35,564 bases of DNA from assembly GCA_008015835.1 (NCBI GenBank), contig SSGH01000050.1, forward strand, positions 1 to 35,564, given 5' to 3'. The first letter of the stretch is position 1. Each line of letters starts with the position of its first letter. The position numbers and the translations under genes are program-made. Under the pieces are notes generated by a model. The model made no database searches. It had not been told where the DNA came from and was given only the letters and a program-made list of their open reading frames with translations. This DNA is from Lysobacter sp. Its GTDB lineage: Bacteria > Pseudomonadota > Gammaproteobacteria > Xanthomonadales > Xanthomonadaceae. Below are positions 24,276 through 32,601 of this stretch, one piece after another.

Positions 24276-24574
24276 GGGGGCCTCGAAGGTGGCTCGGCGT
24301 CTGGCCGGATCGGCCGTCGACTCGGGTCCGGCGAACATACCAGAATCGCCCCCCGAGGCCCTATGCATAAAGTCGCGATGCGAGGGGAACCGACGCTTGC
24401 CGACGGGCGGCGGCGACTTTCGGCGCGCCGTGCCGCGGGCGCGAAGATTCCCGTTGGCGGGCGACGCGATTGCGCCCGCCTCGCGCGCCGTCGAGCGAAC
24501 GCTTACGAATTCACAAGTATTTGATCGGTGCGGCGCTATTCATTAGGCTTCCGAAAAAGCAGGGAACGACGACG

Positions 24575-27500
24575 ATGACGGATGCGGCGCAGGTACGCGT
24601 GTCCCGCTTGGCGGCAGGCTTGTTGTTATTCGTTCTGGCCTGTTTATTGCTGCCCATGGGCGTCGTGATTCAGGGGAGCGTCGCCTCATCGCAGGCGGGG
24701 ACGATCCAGAATCTCATCGCGCCGGATGAAGCCTCCGATCGCGTCGCCGCCACGGCGGCGGAATTCCGAGTCGCGGAATCGGGCGCGGCCACCTACGCCA
24801 TCCCGCTGTTCACCGCGCCGGGGACCGCCGGCGTGACGCCGAAGCTGTCCTTGAGCTACAGCAGCCAGGGGGGCGAAGGCCCGATCGCCAAAGGTTGGAG
24901 CATCGGCGGCGCATCCGCGATCTCGCGCTGCCGCGCCACGCGCGAAGCCGGCGATTTCATCGCGGGCGGCGTCGCGGTCGACGGCGATCCCGCACCGGTC
25001 AATTTCACCGCCAGCGACCGCTACTGTTTGGATGGCCAACGCCTGTTGCCGACTTCTGCGACCGCATGCGCCGCGGTGGGCGGGATGGCCGCGCAGGCGT
25101 ATTTCACGGAAATCCAGTCCTATCAACGCGTTTGCGCTTACACGCCATCGAGCGGCGCCAGCGGCGTCGCGTTCTTCACCGTCGAGCGCAAAGACGGTTC
25201 GATCAGTTGGTACGGCGATCGCGACAACGCCATCGCGCCCAATCGGCCGGATGGCTACGTCAACAGCACGGCAGCCGGCAAAGAAGCGTTCGCGCTGAGT
25301 TGGGCGCAGACCCGATTCCAGGATTCGACCGGCAATTACATCGATTACGTCTACGTCGAAGGCGCGCCGGGCGCCGTCAATCAGGGCGAGCATCTGCTCA
25401 GCAAGGTGCGCTACACCGGCAAGACCGTGCTGCCGGGGCAGAGCGGCGCCGCGAAAACGCCGTATGCCGAGATCGTGTTCAATTACGACACCAGCGGCGC
25501 GCATTCTCGCGATGTCCTCGCTTACGCCGCCGGCGGCCTGATCAAATCGCAGGCGCGTCTGGTCAGCATCACGTCGCAAGTCGATCACGACGACGACGGC
25601 GCGTACACGAGCCTGCGCCACTACGCGCTGGAGTACGGATTGGCGCGCAGCGCGGATCGCGTCCTCGCCAGCGTGCGCGAATGCCGGGACGCCTCGCTCG
25701 TCGTCTGCGCCGCGCCGACCACGTTCGAGTGGAGTACGCCGCGTACGAGTTGGACGGATACCCATCTATTCCAGACCTACGAGCAGACGACCGGCGTGCC
25801 CAACGGCAGTCTGACGAAGTTCGAGGGGTTGAAGTTCGGCGATATCGATGGCGACGGTCGTCAGGACATGGTGTGGCTGAAGGACGGCCAAGCCGGCGAG
25901 AGTTGTCCGTCGAAGACGGTGAACCTGCTGTATTCGCGACTCGACGCCAGCGGCAACCCGATCCTGCAGAACGCCGGCACGGTGTTCTGCGCGCCGAACG
26001 GCTTGTACTGGAATCCGCAGGATTACAGTTGGTTCTTGCTCGACTACGACGGCGACGGCCGCGACGATTACTTTCAAAGAACCGACACGGTCTGGATCGG
26101 TTATCGCGCGACGGGCAACGCCGCGCAGCCTTTCGACACGACCGTCAATCTGCTCGCCGGATTGACCCATCCGATTCCCTCGGGCGCCGACAAGTACGCC
26201 GAGCCGCAGCAAGCCGATCTCAACGGCGATGGTCTGACCGATCTTGTGTACCCATCCAGCGGCGCGCTGGTCGCTCGCATCATGGAACGCGGAGGCGCTT
26301 ACGGTTTCCGATGGGGCGCTCCGCGGACGGTATCGCTGCTCGGCGACGGTTGCGCGAGCGGCAACTGCTACACCGTGTCCGGTCTGTACCGGAAGAGCAA
26401 TTATCAGCAGTTGAACGATTTCAATGCGGATGCGCGATCCGATTTGATCGTCAACGTTCAAGGGAGCTGTTCGGGCGGTGGGGGCGGCGATCCGGATCCG
26501 CCGGGCGGCCCCGGCGGTGGCGGCGTGCAGCAAAAAGTCGACGATGAGATAGCGAGCGACGACGGCGTGGCATCGACTCAGTCCACGGGGTCGTGCCCGG
26601 TCGGCATGCTGTTCACGGTCGAAAGCGTCTCCGCCAGCGCGATCGCGCTTCGGCGTTATAGCGAGACCGCGTTAAGCGATGGCGCTCTCTATAGCTTCGC
26701 GGACATCAACGGCGATGGCCTGTCGGATTTGGTCTATATGGGCTGGCCGTCGATTTCGTCCGGTTGGGTCCGCGTGGAGCTGAACACCGGCATCGACTTC
26801 GTGTCGAACGGTCAGCCCCAGGTGCAGATAGTCAACTACCAGCATGCGCAAGTCGTCGATATCAACGGCGATGGGCGCGCGGATTACGTCTATCCGGACT
26901 CCAACGGCAATTTCATCGCCAAGTACGGCGCGTCGAACGGTCGACTCGGCCCGGATACGGCGTTCGGGCCGGCGGGGCAGTTGCTCGGCTGCACGTCGAT
27001 CGAATGTCTCGCCTCGCGCAGTCATATGTTCGTCGACTTCGACGGCGACGGTAACGTCGAGTACATGCGCATCAAGTGGGATAACGATTCGAATTCGCCG
27101 GTCACGTTCTCGCGCGCGAACGCGCCCAACCGGTTCATTCCGCGCGATGCCCTCGTGCGCGTCACCAACGGCTACGGCGCGAAAACGGAAATTTCCTATG
27201 CTCCGGCCACGCTGAAAGACGTCTATCGTCCGGATCAAGGCACCCGCAACTCGGCCGTCTGGGGGCGCGGATCGCCGGTTCAGGACATGCTCGGGCCGAT
27301 GTACGTGGTGCATAAGGCGTCGAGCAGCGCGCCGCAGAACGGCGATCCGGCGACGCTTTCCGCCGTGCATTATCGTTACAAGGGCGCGAAGCTTCAGGCC
27401 GGCGGACGCGGCTTCCTGGGCTTCCGCGAAGTGCTCACGATCGATCCGAACCAAAGCGGCGGCTACGTCACTACGCAGACGCAATACGCGCAGAATTTCC

Positions 27501-30500
27501 CTTACGTCGGATTGCCGACGCAGACCAGCAAATTCGCCGCGATCAATATGGTCTATGCGCCGCCCGCGTGCTTGAACGGCATGCCCGGCGACGCTTGTTT
27601 CGCGCAACGTCATGTCCCTGGCGAGCCCTTGGTCGGCACCGCGTTCTCGCAGAGCACGCAGATGTGGGGGGCGGTGTTCGATCAGCTCACCAGCTTCCCC
27701 GGATTCGATCCGAATGCGCAAGCTTCGGTGATGCCGCTGACGTTGGGAACGGAAGAAGCGGTGGCCGACCCATACACCGCGGCGCAGACCAGTCGCGTCG
27801 TTACCGCATTCAATTACGGCGCGTACTTGAATGTCGCTAGCACCTCGGTCGACACCTACGCTGGGACATCGACTACGCCGATGGCGACGGTCATCACGAA
27901 CAACGCTTACACGGACGATGCGTCGCGCTGGCGTCTGGGGCGTTTGACCGGCAGCACCGTGACCCATCGTCGTCCGGGGACGCCGGATGTCGTGCGCACT
28001 ACCTGGTTCGGTTATGCGATGAGCGGGCCGACGACGGGTCTCTTGGTCGAGGAGCGTCTGCAGCCCACCGGCGACGAGTTCCAGGACTTGCGCAAGGTTT
28101 ATAACCTCGACGAGTACGGTAACCGCGTCTTCAGCGCCGTCTGTACGAAACAAGTGGCGGACTGCCGATCGACCAACATCCAATACAGCATGTGGGATTG
28201 GGCGCGCATTCATCGCTACAGTCGGCAGGAATACGATGCCCGCGGCCGCTTCCCGACGCGCACTATCGAGCTGTTCCGCCCGACAGGCGCGACCGATATC
28301 AATGCGCAACCGATCGAAACGACTACCGCGCAGGTCGTGTTGCGCGACGAATACGGCAATCCGATCGAAGCGGTCGGCTTGAACAATGTCCGCAGCTTCG
28401 CGCGCTTCGGCGTGCTCGGCCGCGCCTATTACAGTTGGCGACAAACCGATCCGACCAACAGCGCGCCCAATGCGGCCGGCACGGTCGGCGCGACCGCGAT
28501 GACGACGTTCCGCTGGTGCGGCGCCGCGCCGGACGGTTCGACCAATGGCGCCGTCGCGTGTTCGCCGCGCGCGCGCTTCCGCAGCAAAACCACGGCGACG
28601 GCGTCGCCGACGCAATGGGTGTACTACGACACGCTCGGCCGCGAAGTGCTGAAGGTGTCGCAAAGCTTCAATGCCGGCGTCGGCGGAAAAGACGCGGCCG
28701 CGGTCTGTACCGAATACGACGCGGTCGGTCGCCCGTGGCGCGTGTCGTCGCCGTTCTTTCTGTCGGGCGACACGTCGAGCGGCGAACCGCAAGTCGATGG
28801 CGTTTGCGGTTCGCCCGACCGTAAATGGGCGAAGACCGAGTACGACGTGTTGGGTCGCCCGGTCAAAGTCACCGAGCCCAACAATGCCGTCAGTACGGTC
28901 GCTTACAACGGCTTGACGACGACAAGCACGAACGCGCGCGGTCATCAGAAGGTCGAGATCAAGAACGCCTTGGGCGAGCTGGCGCAAGCCACCGATGCGG
29001 CCGGCTTGACCACCACGTACGCTTACTACGCCGCGGGCAATCTGGCGACGGTCACCCGTAATGCCGGGCGCGGCGACATCGTCACGTGGATGGCGTACGA
29101 CGCGCTCGGCCGTAAGATCACGATGGTCGACCCCGATGCGGGGACGCGCCATCTCGGCTACAACGCACTCGGCGAGTTGTTGATCGAGCACGACGGCGTC
29201 TACGGGGGGCGTCAACAGCGCTACGACTTCCGTGGGCGCGTGCAATGGAGCGGCGTGTGGTTCAACCCGACGCCGACCACTAGCGCATGGGAACATTCCG
29301 CGTATACGAATTTCGACACTGCCGCCAACGGCGTGGGTAAGGAGTATTGCGCTTATACCGAGCAATACGCCTATGCGTCGTGGCAAGGGCAGAGCGACAA
29401 GACGCAGCAGTGGAGTCGGTGCAACACTTACGACAGCATGGGTCGCGCGGTGGCCACCTCGACTTATATCGATGGCGTGACCTATTCGAGCGGCGTGGTG
29501 TTCGACGCTCTGAGCCGACCGCAGCGAAGCCAAGATCCCAGCGGAAAATGGCTGAAAACCCAGTACGGTGTGCGTGGCCACAGCTTGCGTCTGTGCGAAT
29601 CCAGCGCGAGCGATAGCGATCCCAACTGCGCCAGCGGCGCGGCCACGACCTACTTCGAAGCGCAGGAAACCGATGCGTTCGGCAATACGGTCAAGGACAC
29701 ACGCGGCGGTTCGGTCGCGATGCAGACCTTCAAGCAATACGACCCGCTGACCGGGCGTTTGACCGAAATCTGCACCGGCAGCGACAGCGTCGGCTGCCAG
29801 ATCATGCGCGACCGCTACGTTTGGGACAACGTCGGTAATCTGAACTGGCGAGACCGTAAGCACTACGGTGAAGACTTCTGGTACGACGCCGCGGACCGTT
29901 TCAACATTTCGCGTGTGAATCGCGTTGGTGTGACGACATACGGCTACGGTACCGGGACGGTGACCGATTGGGTCACCTACGACAAATTGGGCAACATCTG
30001 CGCACGACTGATGCGCGGTAACGATGCGACCTGGATGAACTACAACGGTCGTGCGGGCTGCGGACTCGACGGCGCCAACGGCACGGTGGCCAACACGAGT
30101 CAAACGCTCAGTCCGCATCAGGTGCGCCAGGCGAATGCCTACAGCGACTTCGTCTACGATGCTCACGGCAACCAAACGTTCGCCGATTCTTCCAGCAGCG
30201 ATAGCAACGATCGTACGATCCGCTACACGGCGGACGACAATGCCTATGAAATTTTCAAAGGCCCCGCCGCAGCGCCGAATCGCATGGCCCGCTTCTGGTA
30301 CGACCCATCGGGTGGCCGTTACAAGCGCGAAGATACAGGGCTTGGGATCGTCGGTACGCGCCGCACGCTGTACGTGGCGAACCTGGAGATCGTCACCGAA
30401 AACGGCACCACGACCTATAAGCGCTATATCGGCGGCGTGTTAGTGCAGAACGTGGTGAACGGCATCGCCGCGAACCGCTACCTGTTCAACGATCACATCG

Positions 30501-31879
30501 GCAGCGTCGTCGCCGTGACCAACGAAGCCGGCAGCGTGATCGAGGGCGGCGGCTTCAACGCCTACGGCGAACGCCGCGCCAACGAAAGCGCCATCAGCAT
30601 CACGCAGACGGGCTACGCCAGCACCACCCGCGGCTTCACCGGCCACGAAATGTTGGATGGCCTGGACGTGATCCACATGAACGGCCGCATCTACGACCCG
30701 ACCCTGGGCCGTTTCCTGCAGGCCGACCCGGTGATCCAGGACGTTACGAATCCGCAGAACTGGAACGGGTATACCTACGTTTTCAATAATCCTTATCGGT
30801 ATACCGATCCGACGGGGATGATTGGGTTGGAGGAGAGGCAGTGGTTGTCGATGGCAGTTGCGATTGCAGTTACGTGGTATGCACCGCAGGTCGGCTATGC
30901 ACTGTATGGAGCAACGCTCGCGGCCAATGCTGTCACAGTAGCAATTGTAGTAGCAGGTGGCGCCGTTAGCGGTGGTATTGCGGGTGGCTCAGGTGGCGCT
31001 GTGACTGGTGCATTCTCAGGCTTAGCGTTCTACGGCATCGGCGAAGCTTTCGCTGGTATTCAAGGCTCTCCAGGTAGTGGATTCCTTGGGTCACGGCTTA
31101 GTAGTACGCAGTTTGCTGCTAAAGTGCTAACACATGGCATCGCTGGTGGTGTTATGTCAGTCATTCAGGGCGGGAAGTTCGGGCACGGGTTTGTCAGCGC
31201 GGGTGTTAGTGCAGGGGTGTCGCCCGTTGCGATCAAAGCTGGTGCTGTTGGTGGTGCGATTGTTAGCGCGCTTGCTGGCGGGACGGCATCAGCGCTGACT
31301 GGAGGTAAGTTTGCGAATGGGGCATTGACAGCTATTTTCAGTTACGGGTTTAATGCATTGCTTCACTATAAATTCAATATGCTTGGGCATTGCGAGGAAG
31401 AGCGGCCGTATAGAAAAACTTACGAAGTCACGAAAGATGGCAGAAGTGCAATTATGGCTGCGGAGGGTACTAAGCTCGAGTTATATAACGACCATAGAGA
31501 TAATGCCACTATAGGGACAGGACATCTTGTTCATATGGGCGTGATTGATGGTAGCGCGTCCGAAGAACCGTTTAAGAATGGAATCACACAAGAGCAGGCG
31601 GACGAGATGTTTCGCGTCGATGTGCAAAGAATGGCTGGAATGGTGCGCAAGCACGTCACTAGTTCAATGACCGATAATCAGTTTGATGCTTTAGTAATGT
31701 TTGCTTTCAGGGCCGGCAATAGATTTCCGAATTCAGAGGTTGTCAGGAATCTAAACGCGGGCAATACAGCGGCTGCTTCTGCGGCTTTCATGAACTGGAC
31801 GGATCACGGTACAAATGTTGTTCGCGCAGTATGGGAGAGGCAGATTTTTGATGGTGGAGGTTATAAGAGACCATGGTGA
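24575..31879 (+). CDS. Secreted SpvB/FG-GAP/RHS polymorphic toxin with C-terminal GH24 lysozyme domain
   Basis: 2434 residues from the ATG at 24575 (AGGGA ten bases upstream; an in-frame upstream ATG lacks a signal-like start). Residues ~8-45 are a Sec signal or membrane anchor (RLAAGLLLFVLACLLLPMGV). An SpvB-type N-terminal domain follows (PLFTAPGTAGVTPKLSLSYS near 70). FG-GAP/VCBS calcium-loop repeats (DIDGDGRQD, DYDGDGRDD, DLNGDGLTD, DINGDGLSD, DINGDGRAD, DFDGDGNVE) span about 420-825. YD/RHS repeats run from ~1350 to ~1950, and the RHS core ends in GRIYDPTLGRFLQADP and DPTGM (Asp2078). Then come a glycine-rich hydrophobic linker (~2083-2270) and a T4-type lysozyme domain with Glu2297, Asp2306 and Thr2312. 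Predicted role: an exported RHS shell delivering a muramidase to rival cells. No VgrG, PAAR or other T6SS gene is nearby. The AT-rich tip overlaps the putative immunity gene. Confidence 0.93.
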   Translation: MTDAAQVRVSRLAAGLLLFVLACLLLPMGVVIQGSVASSQAGTIQNLIAPDEASDRVAATAAEFRVAESGAATYAIPLFTAPGTAGVTPKLSLSYSSQGGEGPIAKGWSIGGASAISRCRATREAGDFIAGGVAVDGDPAPVNFTASDRYCLDGQRLLPTSATACAAVGGMAAQAYFTEIQSYQRVCAYTPSSGASGVAFFTVERKDGSISWYGDRDNAIAPNRPDGYVNSTAAGKEAFALSWAQTRFQDSTGNYIDYVYVEGAPGAVNQGEHLLSKVRYTGKTVLPGQSGAAKTPYAEIVFNYDTSGAHSRDVLAYAAGGLIKSQARLVSITSQVDHDDDGAYTSLRHYALEYGLARSADRVLASVRECRDASLVVCAAPTTFEWSTPRTSWTDTHLFQTYEQTTGVPNGSLTKFEGLKFGDIDGDGRQDMVWLKDGQAGESCPSKTVNLLYSRLDASGNPILQNAGTVFCAPNGLYWNPQDYSWFLLDYDGDGRDDYFQRTDTVWIGYRATGNAAQPFDTTVNLLAGLTHPIPSGADKYAEPQQADLNGDGLTDLVYPSSGALVARIMERGGAYGFRWGAPRTVSLLGDGCASGNCYTVSGLYRKSNYQQLNDFNADARSDLIVNVQGSCSGGGGGDPDPPGGPGGGGVQQKVDDEIASDDGVASTQSTGSCPVGMLFTVESVSASAIALRRYSETALSDGALYSFADINGDGLSDLVYMGWPSISSGWVRVELNTGIDFVSNGQPQVQIVNYQHAQVVDINGDGRADYVYPDSNGNFIAKYGASNGRLGPDTAFGPAGQLLGCTSIECLASRSHMFVDFDGDGNVEYMRIKWDNDSNSPVTFSRANAPNRFIPRDALVRVTNGYGAKTEISYAPATLKDVYRPDQGTRNSAVWGRGSPVQDMLGPMYVVHKASSSAPQNGDPATLSAVHYRYKGAKLQAGGRGFLGFREVLTIDPNQSGGYVTTQTQYAQNFPYVGLPTQTSKFAAINMVYAPPACLNGMPGDACFAQRHVPGEPLVGTAFSQSTQMWGAVFDQLTSFPGFDPNAQASVMPLTLGTEEAVADPYTAAQTSRVVTAFNYGAYLNVASTSVDTYAGTSTTPMATVITNNAYTDDASRWRLGRLTGSTVTHRRPGTPDVVRTTWFGYAMSGPTTGLLVEERLQPTGDEFQDLRKVYNLDEYGNRVFSAVCTKQVADCRSTNIQYSMWDWARIHRYSRQEYDARGRFPTRTIELFRPTGATDINAQPIETTTAQVVLRDEYGNPIEAVGLNNVRSFARFGVLGRAYYSWRQTDPTNSAPNAAGTVGATAMTTFRWCGAAPDGSTNGAVACSPRARFRSKTTATASPTQWVYYDTLGREVLKVSQSFNAGVGGKDAAAVCTEYDAVGRPWRVSSPFFLSGDTSSGEPQVDGVCGSPDRKWAKTEYDVLGRPVKVTEPNNAVSTVAYNGLTTTSTNARGHQKVEIKNALGELAQATDAAGLTTTYAYYAAGNLATVTRNAGRGDIVTWMAYDALGRKITMVDPDAGTRHLGYNALGELLIEHDGVYGGRQQRYDFRGRVQWSGVWFNPTPTTSAWEHSAYTNFDTAANGVGKEYCAYTEQYAYASWQGQSDKTQQWSRCNTYDSMGRAVATSTYIDGVTYSSGVVFDALSRPQRSQDPSGKWLKTQYGVRGHSLRLCESSASDSDPNCASGAATTYFEAQETDAFGNTVKDTRGGSVAMQTFKQYDPLTGRLTEICTGSDSVGCQIMRDRYVWDNVGNLNWRDRKHYGEDFWYDAADRFNISRVNRVGVTTYGYGTGTVTDWVTYDKLGNICARLMRGNDATWMNYNGRAGCGLDGANGTVANTSQTLSPHQVRQANAYSDFVYDAHGNQTFADSSSSDSNDRTIRYTADDNAYEIFKGPAAAPNRMARFWYDPSGGRYKREDTGLGIVGTRRTLYVANLEIVTENGTTTYKRYIGGVLVQNVVNGIAANRYLFNDHIGSVVAVTNEAGSVIEGGGFNAYGERRANESAISITQTGYASTTRGFTGHEMLDGLDVIHMNGRIYDPTLGRFLQADPVIQDVTNPQNWNGYTYVFNNPYRYTDPTGMIGLEERQWLSMAVAIAVTWYAPQVGYALYGATLAANAVTVAIVVAGGAVSGGIAGGSGGAVTGAFSGLAFYGIGEAFAGIQGSPGSGFLGSRLSSTQFAAKVLTHGIAGGVMSVIQGGKFGHGFVSAGVSAGVSPVAIKAGAVGGAIVSALAGGTASALTGGKFANGALTAIFSYGFNALLHYKFNMLGHCEEERPYRKTYEVTKDGRSAIMAAEGTKLELYNDHRDNATIGTGHLVHMGVIDGSASEEPFKNGITQEQADEMFRVDVQRMAGMVRKHVTSSMTDNQFDALVMFAFRAGNRFPNSEVVRNLNAGNTAAASAAFMNWTDHGTNVVRAVWERQIFDGGGYKRPW
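30821..31879 (+). other. Variable toxin tip of the RHS protein, compositionally distinct
   Basis: From just after DPTGM the DNA becomes AT-richer: by hand count, bases 30661-30720 (core) are 38/60 G+C, whereas 31441-31500 (tip) are 27/60. The region encodes the hydrophobic linker and the GH24 domain. This is the known pattern of tip exchange in RHS proteins. Confidence 0.85.
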
Positions 31880-32430
31880 GCTTATCTCTGTTATTAGCAA
31901 TAAGCGGTCTCGGTATTGAGGCCAAAGATAACGGCGCCAGCACTCTGTGCTCGAAAGACAGTATTGTTTGCGCCTACTCTATTGATAGGTGTGCTGTATA
32001 TGTTGCTCGTCTCGGCTCGTCTATTAGGGCGATCGCAGATTGTGATGATGAAACAATGCGATCGATTGCTTCGATAAAAACCAGCAAAACCATTCGTTTT
32101 AAACTAAAGAATGCGAAAGAGCTTGTATTGGAGAGTGGTAGTGTCGCCATGGTTTCGTCTAAAGGATCAAGGGTTGCTAAGTTATACGCATATTGGTCCG
32201 GAACCCCTGAAAACATGATGCCTTTTTCTACGCAAAAGGGAGATTTTGAGTACCTTCTTTCGATTAGGGAAAAGATTTGTGCTAGTGAACATCATGGTCA
32301 ACAGAGCGCGTGCCTAAAGTCGGCTCGTGTTTTTTTTCAAGGCGGCTTGGTTGGTGCTCGTGACGGGCAGTATTGGTTCGATTTCGAAGGGAAAATGTTG
32401 CCGAAGCGAAAAGCCCGCCCGTCGAATTAA
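31873..32430 (+). CDS. Putative periplasmic immunity protein for the RHS lysozyme toxin
   Basis: 185 residues with no family that I recognise. Its ATG overlaps the toxin stop by seven bases (ATGGTGA), so the two are coupled. The N-terminus (MVSLSLLLAISGLGIEA) looks like a short Sec signal, although it lacks a basic n-region. The mature part has six cysteines (26, 33, 40, 57, 136, 147), an even number that suits disulfides in the periplasm. It is basic towards the end (KRKARP). G+C is low: bases 32041-32100 count 22/60, like or below the toxin tip and unlike the chromosome, so it was probably acquired with the tip. The immunity role is inferred from position, co-composition and predicted location, since the toxin's target, peptidoglycan, is periplasmic. 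Confidence 0.7.
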   Translation: MVSLSLLLAISGLGIEAKDNGASTLCSKDSIVCAYSIDRCAVYVARLGSSIRAIADCDDETMRSIASIKTSKTIRFKLKNAKELVLESGSVAMVSSKGSRVAKLYAYWSGTPENMMPFSTQKGDFEYLLSIREKICASEHHGQQSACLKSARVFFQGGLVGARDGQYWFDFEGKMLPKRKARPSN

Positions 32431-32554
32431 GCATCACAATAAACCACATGGGGCCAATATCAGCTTAGATCGTTCGGCGCTGCGGCGGAATGTGGGTCTG
32501 TCAAACGAACTGCATAACTGAGGTTTTCACAGTGCTGCCAGCGGTACGCGCGAT

Positions 32555-32572
32555 GGTGAGCTTAAGCTCACC
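32555..32572. repeat. 18-bp perfect palindrome between immunity and arginase genes
   Basis: GGTGAGCTTAAGCTCACC is fully self-complementary. It lies between two convergent genes. No T-run follows on either strand in the right place, so it is not a standard terminator; it could be a weak hairpin or a protein-binding site. Confidence 0.6.
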
Positions 32573-32601
32573 CTAAAACAGCGAGTCGGCGCGCCCGCCC
32601 C

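Noticed and set aside
22202-24524. Long plus-strand open frames (450 and 552 codons) antisense to the zinc-ribbon and SPFH genes
   Set aside because: No motifs, whereas the minus-strand genes have clear cysteine pairs and SPFH features.
26672-30175. 1167-codon minus-strand open frame antisense to the RHS gene
   Set aside because: Its length is a product of high G+C codon structure; it has no domain and stops where the AT-rich tip begins to approach.
32555-32572. Palindrome as intrinsic terminator for the immunity or arginase gene
   Set aside because: No T-run follows the hairpin on either strand; kept only as a palindrome.
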